Source: Planctomycetes bacterium ADurb.Bin069
Lineage (GTDB): Bacteria; Planctomycetota; UBA8108; UBA8890; UBA8898
Assembly (NCBI GenBank): GCA_002070955.1
Contig: MWEK01000025.1
Span: 1-61,997, forward strand
Length of the DNA: 61,997 nt
Direction of reading: 5' to 3'
Shown here: positions 45,121 to 53,415 of the stretch, one piece after another
Position numbering within the stretch: the stretch's first letter is position 1
Layout: each line of letters opens with the position of its first letter
Program-made: the position numbers and the translations under genes
Notes under the pieces: model-generated
The model's input: only the letters and a program-made list of their open reading frames with translations
Told to the model about the DNA's origin: nothing
The model's database searches: none

Positions 45121-47361
45121 TCACCTGCGGAGCACGGCGAGACCGAAGATCCCGCCGGCGGTAGCGCCGGGCTTGGCCTGAAACCGCACCGTGATGAACT
45201 CGCGGCCCTTCGTCCATTCCTCCGCTATGGGCGTGTGCGCCCAGAAGAACTTCCCGGGGACATCGTTCTTGAGCGTGCGCGTCTCGAGCGTTTTCCCGTC
45301 GATGAGCACCTCGAACGTGCGCGCGCCGGTCTCATCGCCCCAGTACTTCACCGCAAGCCCGCAGGCGCCCGAGGCGACCTTGAGGCGGTATTCGAACCAT
45401 CCCTCCGCCGCGTCGCGCCAGGCTTGACCGTCCGGGGCTTGGCCGGTGTTGGATCGATGCGCCTTCAACTCGTGCGCAGTCTCATTCTCGGCGTCGGCAA
45501 TGAGCACGGCATCGCATACCCGTGCGGCAAACGACTCATACTCGGCGTCCTGAATCGCCGGGCGGCCCAGCGGAAAGTAGACGCCGTAGCGCTCGCCGGT
45601 GATCGCATAGAGCGGCTCGAGGCGCACGCTGCGTCGATCGCCGGGCTTGTGAAGGCAGGCCACCGTGAACGCGAGCGGCGAACCGGCCGGCCGGAAGCTC
45701 GGAGTCTTCTCCGCGAGTCCGACCGCAACCGGCGTAATACCGCCGAGCACCACGGGGCCGATCACCGCCGCGTGCAACTCGCGCGACCCGATCAGGGGCT
45801 CCCACCTCGGGAACATCGGGAAGTCGAGATCGACCGCATCGCCTTCGGACCACACACGCTCGATCCGGCAGAACGTTCCCTCCTCCGCGGCGACGCGCTC
45901 GCCGTTCACTCGGACGCTCGCGCCCTTGGTCCACGACGGGATCCGAATCGCGAGAACGAGCGCGCTCGGCTTCTCCGCGTGTATGACGAGTCTCGAGCTT
46001 GCGGCCTCGGGGAAGCTCGTGACCTGCTCCACGCGAACGCCCTCGTGGCTGACGACGGAAGGAATGAACAGATTGACGGCGAGGATCCCCGGACCGCGCA
46101 GGTACGCGCCTTCGGCCGGATCGGCGAAGCTCTCGATCATCGTGCCGTAGCAGCACCAGAAGCTGTCGGTCGGCGTGCCCCAGTCCTTCTTGGCCCCGCC
46201 TTGGGTCAGGGGGAGGAAGTAGATGAACATGCCCGTCTGCGCGTTCTGTGCCGGCAGGAGCCCGCTGTAGAGGCAGCGCTCGAGCATGTCGCCATAGCGA
46301 GCCGAGCCCTCGAACGACAGAAGATAGCGCGCCATCTTCATCCAGTTGTAGGTCGTGCACGACTCCTCCGTGGCCGCGCAGAGCGTGTCGTCGAGCTTGC
46401 CCGCAGGCCCCCAGATTTCGCGGCTGCTCGAGCCTCCCGTGGCGAAGATCCGCGTGGAGGAGATGATGGCGTACGCGTTCCGCAGCACCTTCAGAGATTC
46501 CTCGTCGCCAAAGCGCCTGTGAAGGCTGCCGTCGCCGTTGAACTTGGGAAGCTGCGTGTTAGCGTGAATACCGGCGAGCTTGTCTTCTCCGCGGGCAAGC
46601 GGATCGACGACGGCATGGTGCCGCATACGCCGGGCAAGGCGCGCGTAGCGCGTGTCGCCGGTCGTGAAGGCCAGCTCCGAGAGCGATTCCACGATTCCGC
46701 CGTGCTCGCGATCGAGCATAGCCTGGAGCTGGCTGTCGGGCAGCGACTCGCAGCGCTCGCTGAGCCAGTCGGCAAGCGCGCGAACCGTGGTCAGCGCCTC
46801 CTTGTTGCCGGCCAGTCGATACATGTCGATGAGCCCGGCCATGAGCTTGTGGACGCCGTAGTAAGGCGCCGTGATGACTTCGAAGGCCGAATCACCGCCG
46901 TGCTTGCCTTCCATGATGTAGATACGTTCCGGTCCCCAGGCCTCGACCCAGCCTCCGCCGTTGGCGATCTGGCACTTGCGCAGCCCCGCGACAACCGCGT
47001 TCGCCTTCTGCACGAGCTCCTCGTTTTTCGTCGCGGCGATCGCGCGCGCGGCGCCGGACAACCAGTGCCCGAGGAACGTTCCGCGGTTAGGGTTGAGCGG
47101 CGCCTCCCAGCCCCCCGGAGGCGAGCCGGGGTGGCGCAGGCACGCCGAGAACCGGTAGCAGAAAAGCAGCATGTCGGTATCGAGGCTCTTGAGATAGCGG
47201 AGATTGGCCTCGAATGCCCGCCTGAGCAGGCCCTCGCCGAGCTCCACTTCGCCGGGATTGAAGGGCTCGAGGCGACCAAGATCGGCTGCCACCGCCGGCG
47301 CACACGGCGTCAACGAGACCGCCATCGCCACAGCCAACGCGCGCGAGAAAATCTGCACCAT
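45121..47361 (-). CDS. GH127-like beta-L-arabinofuranosidase (DUF1680), secreted
   Basis: A 746-residue exported protein (signal MVQIFSRALAVAMAVSLTPCAPAVAA). The (alpha/alpha)6-barrel has the GH127 active-site elements: the Glu in ATEESCTTYNW (E332/E333) and the Cys nucleophile in DSFWCCYGTMIES (C403/C404), plus LYSGLLPAQN. Characterised GH127 enzymes release L-arabinose from beta-linked L-arabinofuranosides. A C-terminal beta-sandwich with an extra jelly-roll-like end (EYRLKVASGACGLAVKYWGD) follows. It lies 58 bases downstream of the GH51 gene, with a LacI1-type operator and GGAGGAAG in the gap. It converges with URO-D2, 21 bases apart. Confidence 0.82.
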   Translation of the reverse strand: MVQIFSRALAVAMAVSLTPCAPAVAADLGRLEPFNPGEVELGEGLLRRAFEANLRYLKSLDTDMLLFCYRFSACLRHPGSPPGGWEAPLNPNRGTFLGHWLSGAARAIAATKNEELVQKANAVVAGLRKCQIANGGGWVEAWGPERIYIMEGKHGGDSAFEVITAPYYGVHKLMAGLIDMYRLAGNKEALTTVRALADWLSERCESLPDSQLQAMLDREHGGIVESLSELAFTTGDTRYARLARRMRHHAVVDPLARGEDKLAGIHANTQLPKFNGDGSLHRRFGDEESLKVLRNAYAIISSTRIFATGGSSSREIWGPAGKLDDTLCAATEESCTTYNWMKMARYLLSFEGSARYGDMLERCLYSGLLPAQNAQTGMFIYFLPLTQGGAKKDWGTPTDSFWCCYGTMIESFADPAEGAYLRGPGILAVNLFIPSVVSHEGVRVEQVTSFPEAASSRLVIHAEKPSALVLAIRIPSWTKGASVRVNGERVAAEEGTFCRIERVWSEGDAVDLDFPMFPRWEPLIGSRELHAAVIGPVVLGGITPVAVGLAEKTPSFRPAGSPLAFTVACLHKPGDRRSVRLEPLYAITGERYGVYFPLGRPAIQDAEYESFAARVCDAVLIADAENETAHELKAHRSNTGQAPDGQAWRDAAEGWFEYRLKVASGACGLAVKYWGDETGARTFEVLIDGKTLETRTLKNDVPGKFFWAHTPIAEEWTKGREFITVRFQAKPGATAGGIFGLAVLRR

Positions 47362-47376
47362 CGCCGCTCTTCCTCC

Positions 47377-47388
47377 GCAACCGGTTGC
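47377..47388. promoter_or_regulatory. LacI1 operator O3 before GH127
   Basis: GCAACCGGTTGC, a perfect 12-bp palindrome with the same core as O1 and O2. It sits between the GH51 stop and the GH127 start. I see no convincing promoter beside it, so it may act inside a GH51-GH127 transcript or on a weak internal promoter. Confidence 0.7.
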
Positions 47389-47419
47389 CTACAAGAGTGA
47401 TCCCACGCGATTCCGAGTC

Positions 47420-49279
47420 TTACCGCGCTCCGCACTCGATGGCCGTCGCCGAGAAGGCCGGTAGCTCGACGGTATTCCCCTGCGGCTTCAGGGGGAAGAT
47501 CCCGACTCTGTCGGGAGCCGTCCAGTGATTCTGAACATCGGGCTGCCTTCGGTCGAGTCTGTCGCAAAGGACATAGGCAGCCTGGGGACGACACGGCGGC
47601 GTAGTCCCGGTCAGGCTCAGAGAGATCGCGACCGGCGCGTCCTTCATGTTCACCGCGAACACGCAGACCGCCGCCCGGTCGTCGGAGACGCAGGCGATAA
47701 TGTCGACGCCTTCGGGAGCGCCTTCAACGTGAATCGGGATGGGCTTTGCGTGCTCGGCGTAGAGCCTGAGCGCGTAGTAGCTCGGCCGCTTGAGCAGCCC
47801 CGACGACCCGGTTTCGATGACCCCGCTGCACATGCTGTTCGTCATGTTGGAGCGGCAGGCGATGTCGGCGATGTTCGAATACCGCATGATCAGGTTCAGG
47901 TAGCGCGCATTCTGGAGCGCGGACTCGAGCGTGAGCATCTTCCCGCGCATAATCCCCCACCAGCCGGCCGTGATGTTCCACTCGGTGACGGAGATCCGGA
48001 TATGCGCACACCCCGGGATGGTCTTGACCATCTGGGTCAGCTTCACGAAGTCGGACTCGCATTCCGCCAGGTCCGGCGTGTAATGGTGCGGGCCGATATA
48101 CGCGAAATCCTTGCCGCATTTTTCGAGGAGCGCCTGGGAAGGAAAGGACGCAAGCAGCGCGGCCTTCGGATCCGCCCGCTTCATCGCCTCGCAGAACGCG
48201 GGACAGCCCTTCACATAGATCTCATTGCCGAGCTCGTTGCCGACCTGCCAGTACTTCACGCCGTAGGGCTCGGGGCGGCCGTTCGCAACGCGCTTCGCTC
48301 CCCATTCGGTGCCGGCCGGCCCGTTGCAGTACTCGATGAGGTCGGCGGCGCTCTGCGGCCCATCGGAGAAACTGATGCAGAAGAGCGGCTGCGCCTTCAC
48401 CATCTCGCAGAACTGGCAGAACTCATCGACCCCCACGTCGTTCGAATCGATGCGGCCCCACACCCGGTTCGGGAAGGGACGGCGCCGATCGCGCTCGCCG
48501 ATGGCTTCCTTCCAGCGGTAGGCTCCCGGATCGCACGTGCTGCCACCCCAGCGGACCACACCGGGACGCATCTCGGTGATCGCCTGCACGACGTCGTCGC
48601 GCCAGCCCTTGCGGTTGTCGGCCGGCATGAGCGAAAGCCTGTCGGCCCACAAACTGCCGCCGCCCAAAGCCTCCAGCGCGAACACCGCGCGATCCGTGGT
48701 CCCCGAGGAAGTCAGCGTGGCGGTGTACTTCTTCCACTCGGAGGAGAACGCCGCGAGCTCGGCCGAGGCAAGCTCCATCCACGCGCCGTCGGGCAGCAAC
48801 GCCCTGAGCGCCACTCGAGCTTTGAGCCCGGGGTTGTCACCGCGGAAGTGCCCCGAGAAGACGTAGGTCGCCCCCTTGACGACCGCCGTGCCTCCCTGCG
48901 CAAGCATCGCCCGGCCGGCGGCGCCGCACGTGAGCTTCGCGCTCCTTTCGCCGTTGAAGGGCTTGTCCGTGTCGTACGTCCAACTCGCGTCCTTCTCCCA
49001 CTCCCGGTCGCAGAAGTTCGGCCGGCCGTCGTAGTAGCACCACTTGGCCTGGGGTATGACGCCGTCGAAACCGCGATCGTTCAGCATCTCGGCCCACATC
49101 CCGGGGACGAGATCATCGAGCAGCTCGACGAAGCTGCCGAAGAGCATGGGATTGATGCGCCCCTCGTGAAGCGGTTTCACGTCGACCTTCACGTCGGTTC
49201 CGCCCGCGGCGGTCGCCGCGGCGGCGGCGATGACGATTCCGCACCCGACAGCCGCTGCCCGGCGCGTGACCTTCCGCAT
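47420..49279 (-). CDS. GH51-like alpha-L-arabinofuranosidase, copy 2 (secreted)
   Basis: A 619-residue secreted enzyme, close paralogue of the gene at 26.5-28.3 kb with colinear domains. It has a signal peptide (VGCGIVIAAAAATAAG), GRINPMLFGSFVELLDDL, the acid/base Glu in YWQVGNE (about E349) and the nucleophile in SVTEWN (about E433). The start MRKVTRRAA follows TAGGAGGAAGCC. Unlike copy 1 it has a strong promoter and a CAAACGTTTG operator directly upstream. It probably shares a transcript with GH127. It would free alpha-linked L-arabinofuranose while GH127 handles beta-linked residues. Confidence 0.83.
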   Translation of the reverse strand: MRKVTRRAAAVGCGIVIAAAAATAAGGTDVKVDVKPLHEGRINPMLFGSFVELLDDLVPGMWAEMLNDRGFDGVIPQAKWCYYDGRPNFCDREWEKDASWTYDTDKPFNGERSAKLTCGAAGRAMLAQGGTAVVKGATYVFSGHFRGDNPGLKARVALRALLPDGAWMELASAELAAFSSEWKKYTATLTSSGTTDRAVFALEALGGGSLWADRLSLMPADNRKGWRDDVVQAITEMRPGVVRWGGSTCDPGAYRWKEAIGERDRRRPFPNRVWGRIDSNDVGVDEFCQFCEMVKAQPLFCISFSDGPQSAADLIEYCNGPAGTEWGAKRVANGRPEPYGVKYWQVGNELGNEIYVKGCPAFCEAMKRADPKAALLASFPSQALLEKCGKDFAYIGPHHYTPDLAECESDFVKLTQMVKTIPGCAHIRISVTEWNITAGWWGIMRGKMLTLESALQNARYLNLIMRYSNIADIACRSNMTNSMCSGVIETGSSGLLKRPSYYALRLYAEHAKPIPIHVEGAPEGVDIIACVSDDRAAVCVFAVNMKDAPVAISLSLTGTTPPCRPQAAYVLCDRLDRRQPDVQNHWTAPDRVGIFPLKPQGNTVELPAFSATAIECGAR

Positions 49280-49293
49280 GGCTTCCTCCTATG

Positions 49294-49303
49294 CAAACGT
49301 TTG
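49294..49303. promoter_or_regulatory. LacI2 operator before GH51 copy 2
   Basis: CAAACGTTTG inside ATGCAAACGTTTGAAT, centred about 20 bases upstream of the GH51 start codon and about 15 bases past the -10. Confidence 0.72.
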
Positions 49304-49314
49304 AATCGGCACCG

Positions 49315-49344
49315 ATTGTAGCCCATCAAACGGAATCACGTCAA
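49315..49344 (-). promoter_or_regulatory. promoter of GH51 copy 2/GH127 operon
   Basis: On the minus strand TTGACG (49344-49339), an 18-base spacer and TACAAT (49320-49315). This is one of the best sigma70-like promoters in the window, with the operator just downstream. Confidence 0.65.
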
Positions 49345-49402
49345 GGCTGTTTCATCACAAAAACCAGACAAAGCAAGGTCATACACTCCCGAGCGCATCC
49401 GT

Positions 49403-49420
49403 GATGCAATCGCTTGCATC
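49403..49420. promoter_or_regulatory. LacI-like palindrome upstream of the GH51 promoter
   Basis: GATGCAATCGCTTGCATC: GATGCAA and TTGCATC arms around TCGC. It is TGCAA-type like the other operators, but with a different centre. It lies 10 bases past the end of the GH2 gene and may be a third, distinct operator or an auxiliary site. Confidence 0.5.
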
Positions 49421-49430
49421 GACCACCGCT

Positions 49431-52400
49431 TCAGCGCGCCTTCGGCTGCCCCGCGAAGACGGCCTTCTCCGCGCCGAATCCATTGACCAGGCGCAGCTTG
49501 ACCTTCGAGACTATCGTCGCTCCCTTGGCGATCGGCTTGCCGCGCGAGTAGTTGAGGACCCATTCCGACAGATCGGTCCCCGTCCCTCCGTACCAGTCAC
49601 TCACATGGACGGAGATGCGATCGCTTTCCACTTCCGCGCGGAGGTGCTTCTCGCCCTCCGGCGCGATCAGGACTCCCGGCCCTCCGGGGTAGTGGATACC
49701 GCCCCAAAGGATCGTCTGCTTGGTGCTGCGGAAGTCGTTCGATCCGCGTGGAGATGGATCCAATGCCCACGGGCCTGTCGGCGGAATTCCGCTGTTGCCT
49801 CCCTCGAACGGCACGGCTGCGCCGCGCAGCCGACCGATGTGATCCTCGGGATAGACGTTCCAGGCGCCCTTCCGCTCCCACTGGAGGATGTCGCACTCTC
49901 TGGGGACCGAGAAACGCAGCCCCGCCTCGCGCACGATCATGTCCTCCCCGATGTACTTGAACGTCGCGGTCGTCTCCAACTCCCCTCGCGGCGTGAGCAG
50001 GTGTCGATAGCCGCCCTGGAAGTCCGCGTACTCTCCATTGACGGAGATGACCACGTTCCCGTCCTGCGCCTCCTTGATATCGAGCCCCGTCATCCTCCAG
50101 GAATGGCGATCGGGGATTGCGGCGTACTGCCGATCGCGTCTCAGGACGTGCAAGGCAGGGAGCTCGAGCAGAACGGCGTCCTTCCCGACGACGACGCGCT
50201 GGGAAAGCCCGGTGCTCGTATGAATCGCGACCGCGAATCCTGCGCCTCTGATTCTCTCGAGGACGCCGCACAACAACTCCTCCTTGTTGCGAGTCAGCGT
50301 CTTGCCGGAGAGGAACATGCAGGGCGGCGCCGCCGCGACCTCCTTGCCCAAGGCGAGCCGGTACGTGTCGATGAGCCGCCCCGCGCCATCATGAAAGTCC
50401 AGCGAGAGCGCGGCGCCTTCCTTCACGGGTTCCCTGGGCGCGATCTCGATCACGCCCGATCGGTGCGGTGCGATCGCACACGCGGTCTCGCCCTTTTCGC
50501 TTCCCAGACCCCACGTCGCCTTCAGCGCGTGCAGATCCAGGAAGTCGTACCTGTTCTCAACGGGCACGCGGATGGGTTGCCCCGCGGCGGGAACGGGCAG
50601 CACGTCCCCCCTGATTCTCACGGGCGAGTGACTCTTCTTGATGTGCCAGAACTCCGGTTTCCGTCGCAGCCAACCATCGACGGCACCCCATGGTGCATCG
50701 CCCACGATCCCACGGCCCGGCATCCGATACGAGCTCTCGACGAAGTACTCCCTGGCCGAATCCCGCCCGTATTCGAGACCGCGGCCCGGAACGCAGAAAA
50801 GATCGTCGCCCCAGCACCAGATAAAGCTGCCCTGCGTGGTCCTGCTGCGCAACATGTGGTCGACTATGCCCGGAAGGCAGTTGCCGTAGTAGTCACGAAT
50901 CCCGGGATCACGCTGGAGGTCCAGTGTGTCGTTGTAGATTCCCTGGAAGATGCAGAGGCTCTCGTCGAAAAGGAGCGGCTGGTCGAGTCCCTCGTGCTCG
51001 TCCATGCGCGCAATCGTGAGAGGATTGTGCAGCGTGGCGATCTCAAGCCACGCGCTCAAGCCCGCGCTGTGCGGGCGGCTCGGATCGGAAGCCTCGGCCC
51101 ACTCGTGGGCGCGCTCGAAGGCGTAGCCGTAGCCCCACGTCTCGTTGCACATCGACCAGAAGACCACCGAAGGGCGGTTGCGATCCCGCGCGATCAATCC
51201 CGCGGTGATCTCGACGATCCGGGGAAGGCGGCGCAGGTCGTTCCCGCCCTTCGCCCAGCAGAACGAAGCCTCGTCCTCCACGTACAAGCCGATTTCGTCG
51301 GCAAGCTCAACGAGCTCGCGCACGTGCGGATAGTGCGACATCCGCACCGCGTTGAGATTGCACTCCTTCATGAGCAGGAGATGGCGCCGCGTCACGTCGG
51401 GCGTCACGGCTCGTCCCATGAGAGGATGGCTGTCGTGGTAGCATGTTCCCAGGAACTTGATCGGCCTGCCGTTGACGAGGATCTCTTTGCCGCGGATCTC
51501 GGTCTGGCGCACGCCGGCTCGTTGCACAACCCCATCCGTCACTTCGCTTCCCGAGCGCAGGAATGCTGACAAGCGGTAGAGATTGGGCTCCTCGGCGTTC
51601 CAGGCCTTCGGCGACTTCAGCGCCAGGCCGAGATCGACATCGGCGCTCTCGCCGGGGCGGATCTCCACTGCGGACGACGCTGCGCGCGCGGCGACCGTCT
51701 CCTCCTCGTTCGGCCCGGCGAGCATCACTTCGACCACGCCGCGATACGGAACTCTCGATTCATTCACGACGCGGGCATACACGTGCAGCGTCGCATCGCG
51801 ATAATCACGGTCGAAGGTCGTCGCGTACTCCAATAGGCCGAAGTGCACTTCCGGAACGAAGAAGAGAACGACCGGCCGGAAGATCCCGGCCAGCGGGAAG
51901 TCCGCGTAGCAGCTCATGTGATCGAGCTCGTCGCTGGTGAGTGTGTGCTCCCTGACGCGAACAGCGAGCACGTTGTCGCCGGGCACGGCGGTGCCGGCCA
52001 GATCGACCTCGAACGGGAACGCGCCGCCTTCGTGCGTGCAGAGGAGCTTGCCGTTCACCCACACCTCCGCGCCGCTGTACACGCCCTCGAACCTGAGCCG
52101 CGGACGACCGCTTCCCGCCGGCAGCGCGAAGCGCAACCTGTATCCACCGATGCCGGAATCGTTGTCGAAGCCCTCCATGGCCCAATGCGCAGGGACGTTG
52201 ATCGGCGACCAGCCGCCATCGGCAAAATCGGGCTTCCAGAAGTCCGCGGGCGGATCGAGCGCGAATTTCCAGCCGCTGCTCAAGCTGGTCGTCTTCCGCT
52301 CGATGCTGACGGGCGTCGGGCCGTAGTGAAATGCCGCGGCTTCGATCTGCGCGTCCGATGGCGCCGGGTCCGGCAACTCCGTGCCCGCCGGAGCGCGCGG

Positions 52401-53123
52401 CACGGTATGCACGTGAATGGTGCCCGTCATGCCCAGGGGCATCGGCGCGAGGAGCACACCCTTCTCGTCGGTTCTCGCCGTGACCTTCCACGCGCCGTAG
52501 GCGCTCTCTCCGGACAGCGTCACTTCCGCCGCTGCGAACGGCGTCGCGCCTTCCGTGTCGCACACGCAGCCCACGAACCTCCCGCGGTAGTCCGAGGCCA
52601 GATTGGTGAGCGTCCCTTTCGCGTACGGACGGGCATAGACCTCGACCTCCCTGAAGCTCGGGCCGTTCGTTATCTCCGCGATCCGGATGGCGCTTACGAC
52701 CATGGGCTTGAAACGCACGGCAACGACGAGGGGCAGCTTCCCCTTCGGCGTCCCGAGGTGCCCGATCGTGTTCCACTGACCGCCGGCTCCGGGGCGTACC
52801 TGGAGGTCGAGCTCGCGCACATACGTGTCATGCTGCCTGATCACGACCTCGCCGACTTCGATCGGCATCTTCCACTCGAGCTGGAACCAGACGCCTTGAT
52901 TGTGCCCTGGGATGCCCGACCAGCGGCTGTCCGCGTCGCCATCGTTCGCCTTCTCCGGCGACAGGTCGCTCGTGTACGTCTCCGACGCACTCGCGTGCGC
53001 ATCGCGAGCCAGGTTCTTGGGTTCGCTCTGAGCAAACACGCACGCGGTGCCGCATGCACCCATAAGAAACGCCCGCAGCACCGTTCCACTCAGACCATTT
53101 CCTCGACGAGACCGCATCGCCAT
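49431..53123 (-). CDS. GH2-family glycosidase with N-terminal discoidin-like domain, secreted
   Basis: A 1230-residue exported protein. The start MAMRSRRGNGLSG is chosen for the CGGAGG before it; the signal ends near CVFAQS. An F5/8-type C (discoidin-like) carbohydrate-binding domain comes first (about residues 30-145: ASASETYTSDLSPEKANDGD, WFQLEWKMPIEVGEVVIRQH). Then come the GH2 sandwich, Ig-like and (beta/alpha)8 domains. The acid/base is in VVFWSMCNETWGYG (about E661) and the likely nucleophile in LLFDESLCIF (about E721). A long C-terminal region follows. Activity could be beta-galactosidase, glucuronidase or a related arabinopyranosidase. It has its own promoter and a CAAACGTTTG operator. 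Confidence 0.83.
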   Translation of the reverse strand: MAMRSRRGNGLSGTVLRAFLMGACGTACVFAQSEPKNLARDAHASASETYTSDLSPEKANDGDADSRWSGIPGHNQGVWFQLEWKMPIEVGEVVIRQHDTYVRELDLQVRPGAGGQWNTIGHLGTPKGKLPLVVAVRFKPMVVSAIRIAEITNGPSFREVEVYARPYAKGTLTNLASDYRGRFVGCVCDTEGATPFAAAEVTLSGESAYGAWKVTARTDEKGVLLAPMPLGMTGTIHVHTVPRAPAGTELPDPAPSDAQIEAAAFHYGPTPVSIERKTTSLSSGWKFALDPPADFWKPDFADGGWSPINVPAHWAMEGFDNDSGIGGYRLRFALPAGSGRPRLRFEGVYSGAEVWVNGKLLCTHEGGAFPFEVDLAGTAVPGDNVLAVRVREHTLTSDELDHMSCYADFPLAGIFRPVVLFFVPEVHFGLLEYATTFDRDYRDATLHVYARVVNESRVPYRGVVEVMLAGPNEEETVAARAASSAVEIRPGESADVDLGLALKSPKAWNAEEPNLYRLSAFLRSGSEVTDGVVQRAGVRQTEIRGKEILVNGRPIKFLGTCYHDSHPLMGRAVTPDVTRRHLLLMKECNLNAVRMSHYPHVRELVELADEIGLYVEDEASFCWAKGGNDLRRLPRIVEITAGLIARDRNRPSVVFWSMCNETWGYGYAFERAHEWAEASDPSRPHSAGLSAWLEIATLHNPLTIARMDEHEGLDQPLLFDESLCIFQGIYNDTLDLQRDPGIRDYYGNCLPGIVDHMLRSRTTQGSFIWCWGDDLFCVPGRGLEYGRDSAREYFVESSYRMPGRGIVGDAPWGAVDGWLRRKPEFWHIKKSHSPVRIRGDVLPVPAAGQPIRVPVENRYDFLDLHALKATWGLGSEKGETACAIAPHRSGVIEIAPREPVKEGAALSLDFHDGAGRLIDTYRLALGKEVAAAPPCMFLSGKTLTRNKEELLCGVLERIRGAGFAVAIHTSTGLSQRVVVGKDAVLLELPALHVLRRDRQYAAIPDRHSWRMTGLDIKEAQDGNVVISVNGEYADFQGGYRHLLTPRGELETTATFKYIGEDMIVREAGLRFSVPRECDILQWERKGAWNVYPEDHIGRLRGAAVPFEGGNSGIPPTGPWALDPSPRGSNDFRSTKQTILWGGIHYPGGPGVLIAPEGEKHLRAEVESDRISVHVSDWYGGTGTDLSEWVLNYSRGKPIAKGATIVSKVKLRLVNGFGAEKAVFAGQPKAR

Positions 53124-53203
53124 GTTGGCCTCCGTTCCGGCACAGGAACACGGCCGCACGGGGCGCCTCGCACCGTCGCCCACGGCGGACTCCCCGCGGA
53201 AAG

Positions 53204-53213
53204 CAAACGTTTG
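53204..53213. promoter_or_regulatory. LacI2 operator before GH2
   Basis: CAAACGTTTG in GCAAACGTTTGTATTTTG, immediately downstream of the GH2 -10 element. Confidence 0.72.
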
Positions 53214-53214
53214 T

Positions 53215-53244
53215 ATTTTGTCTGCGGCGGCCGCTTCTTGTCAA
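53215..53244 (-). promoter_or_regulatory. promoter of GH2 gene
   Basis: Perfect TTGACA (53244-53239, minus strand), 18-base spacer, CAAAAT (53220-53215). The operator begins 2 bases further on. Confidence 0.55.
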
Positions 53245-53297
53245 GCTCGCTTCGCGCCTATTATGGCCCTCGCCTCCGGCATCTGACCGAGCTTCTC

Positions 53298-53326
53298 TTG
53301 ACGAGCTCGAGGCCCAGCTATAAAAT
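53298..53326 (+). promoter_or_regulatory. promoter of isomerase-lacI2-aldolase operon
   Basis: TTGACG (53298-53303), a 17-base spacer and TAAAAT (53321-53326). The imperfect operator follows directly. Confidence 0.55.
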
Positions 53327-53339
53327 TACAACGTTTGTA
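53327..53339. promoter_or_regulatory. imperfect LacI2 operator before isomerase
   Basis: TACAACGTTTGTA keeps the ACGTTTG half of CAAACGTTTG and has the left half shortened by one base. It abuts the -10 of the isomerase promoter, which would make regulator 2 autoregulated. Confidence 0.55.
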
Positions 53340-53415
53340 TTCGTATTTGCGATTCGCCCTCTCGGAGGCTCGCGGTCGCCGATCGGAGCCCCTCGGAGGC
53401 ACCTCAGGAGGATGC

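Noticed and set aside
49401..51569. A 722-codon plus-strand frame opposite the GH2 gene
   Set aside because: Shadow frame. The opposite strand has a signal peptide, a discoidin-like domain and GH2 motifs.
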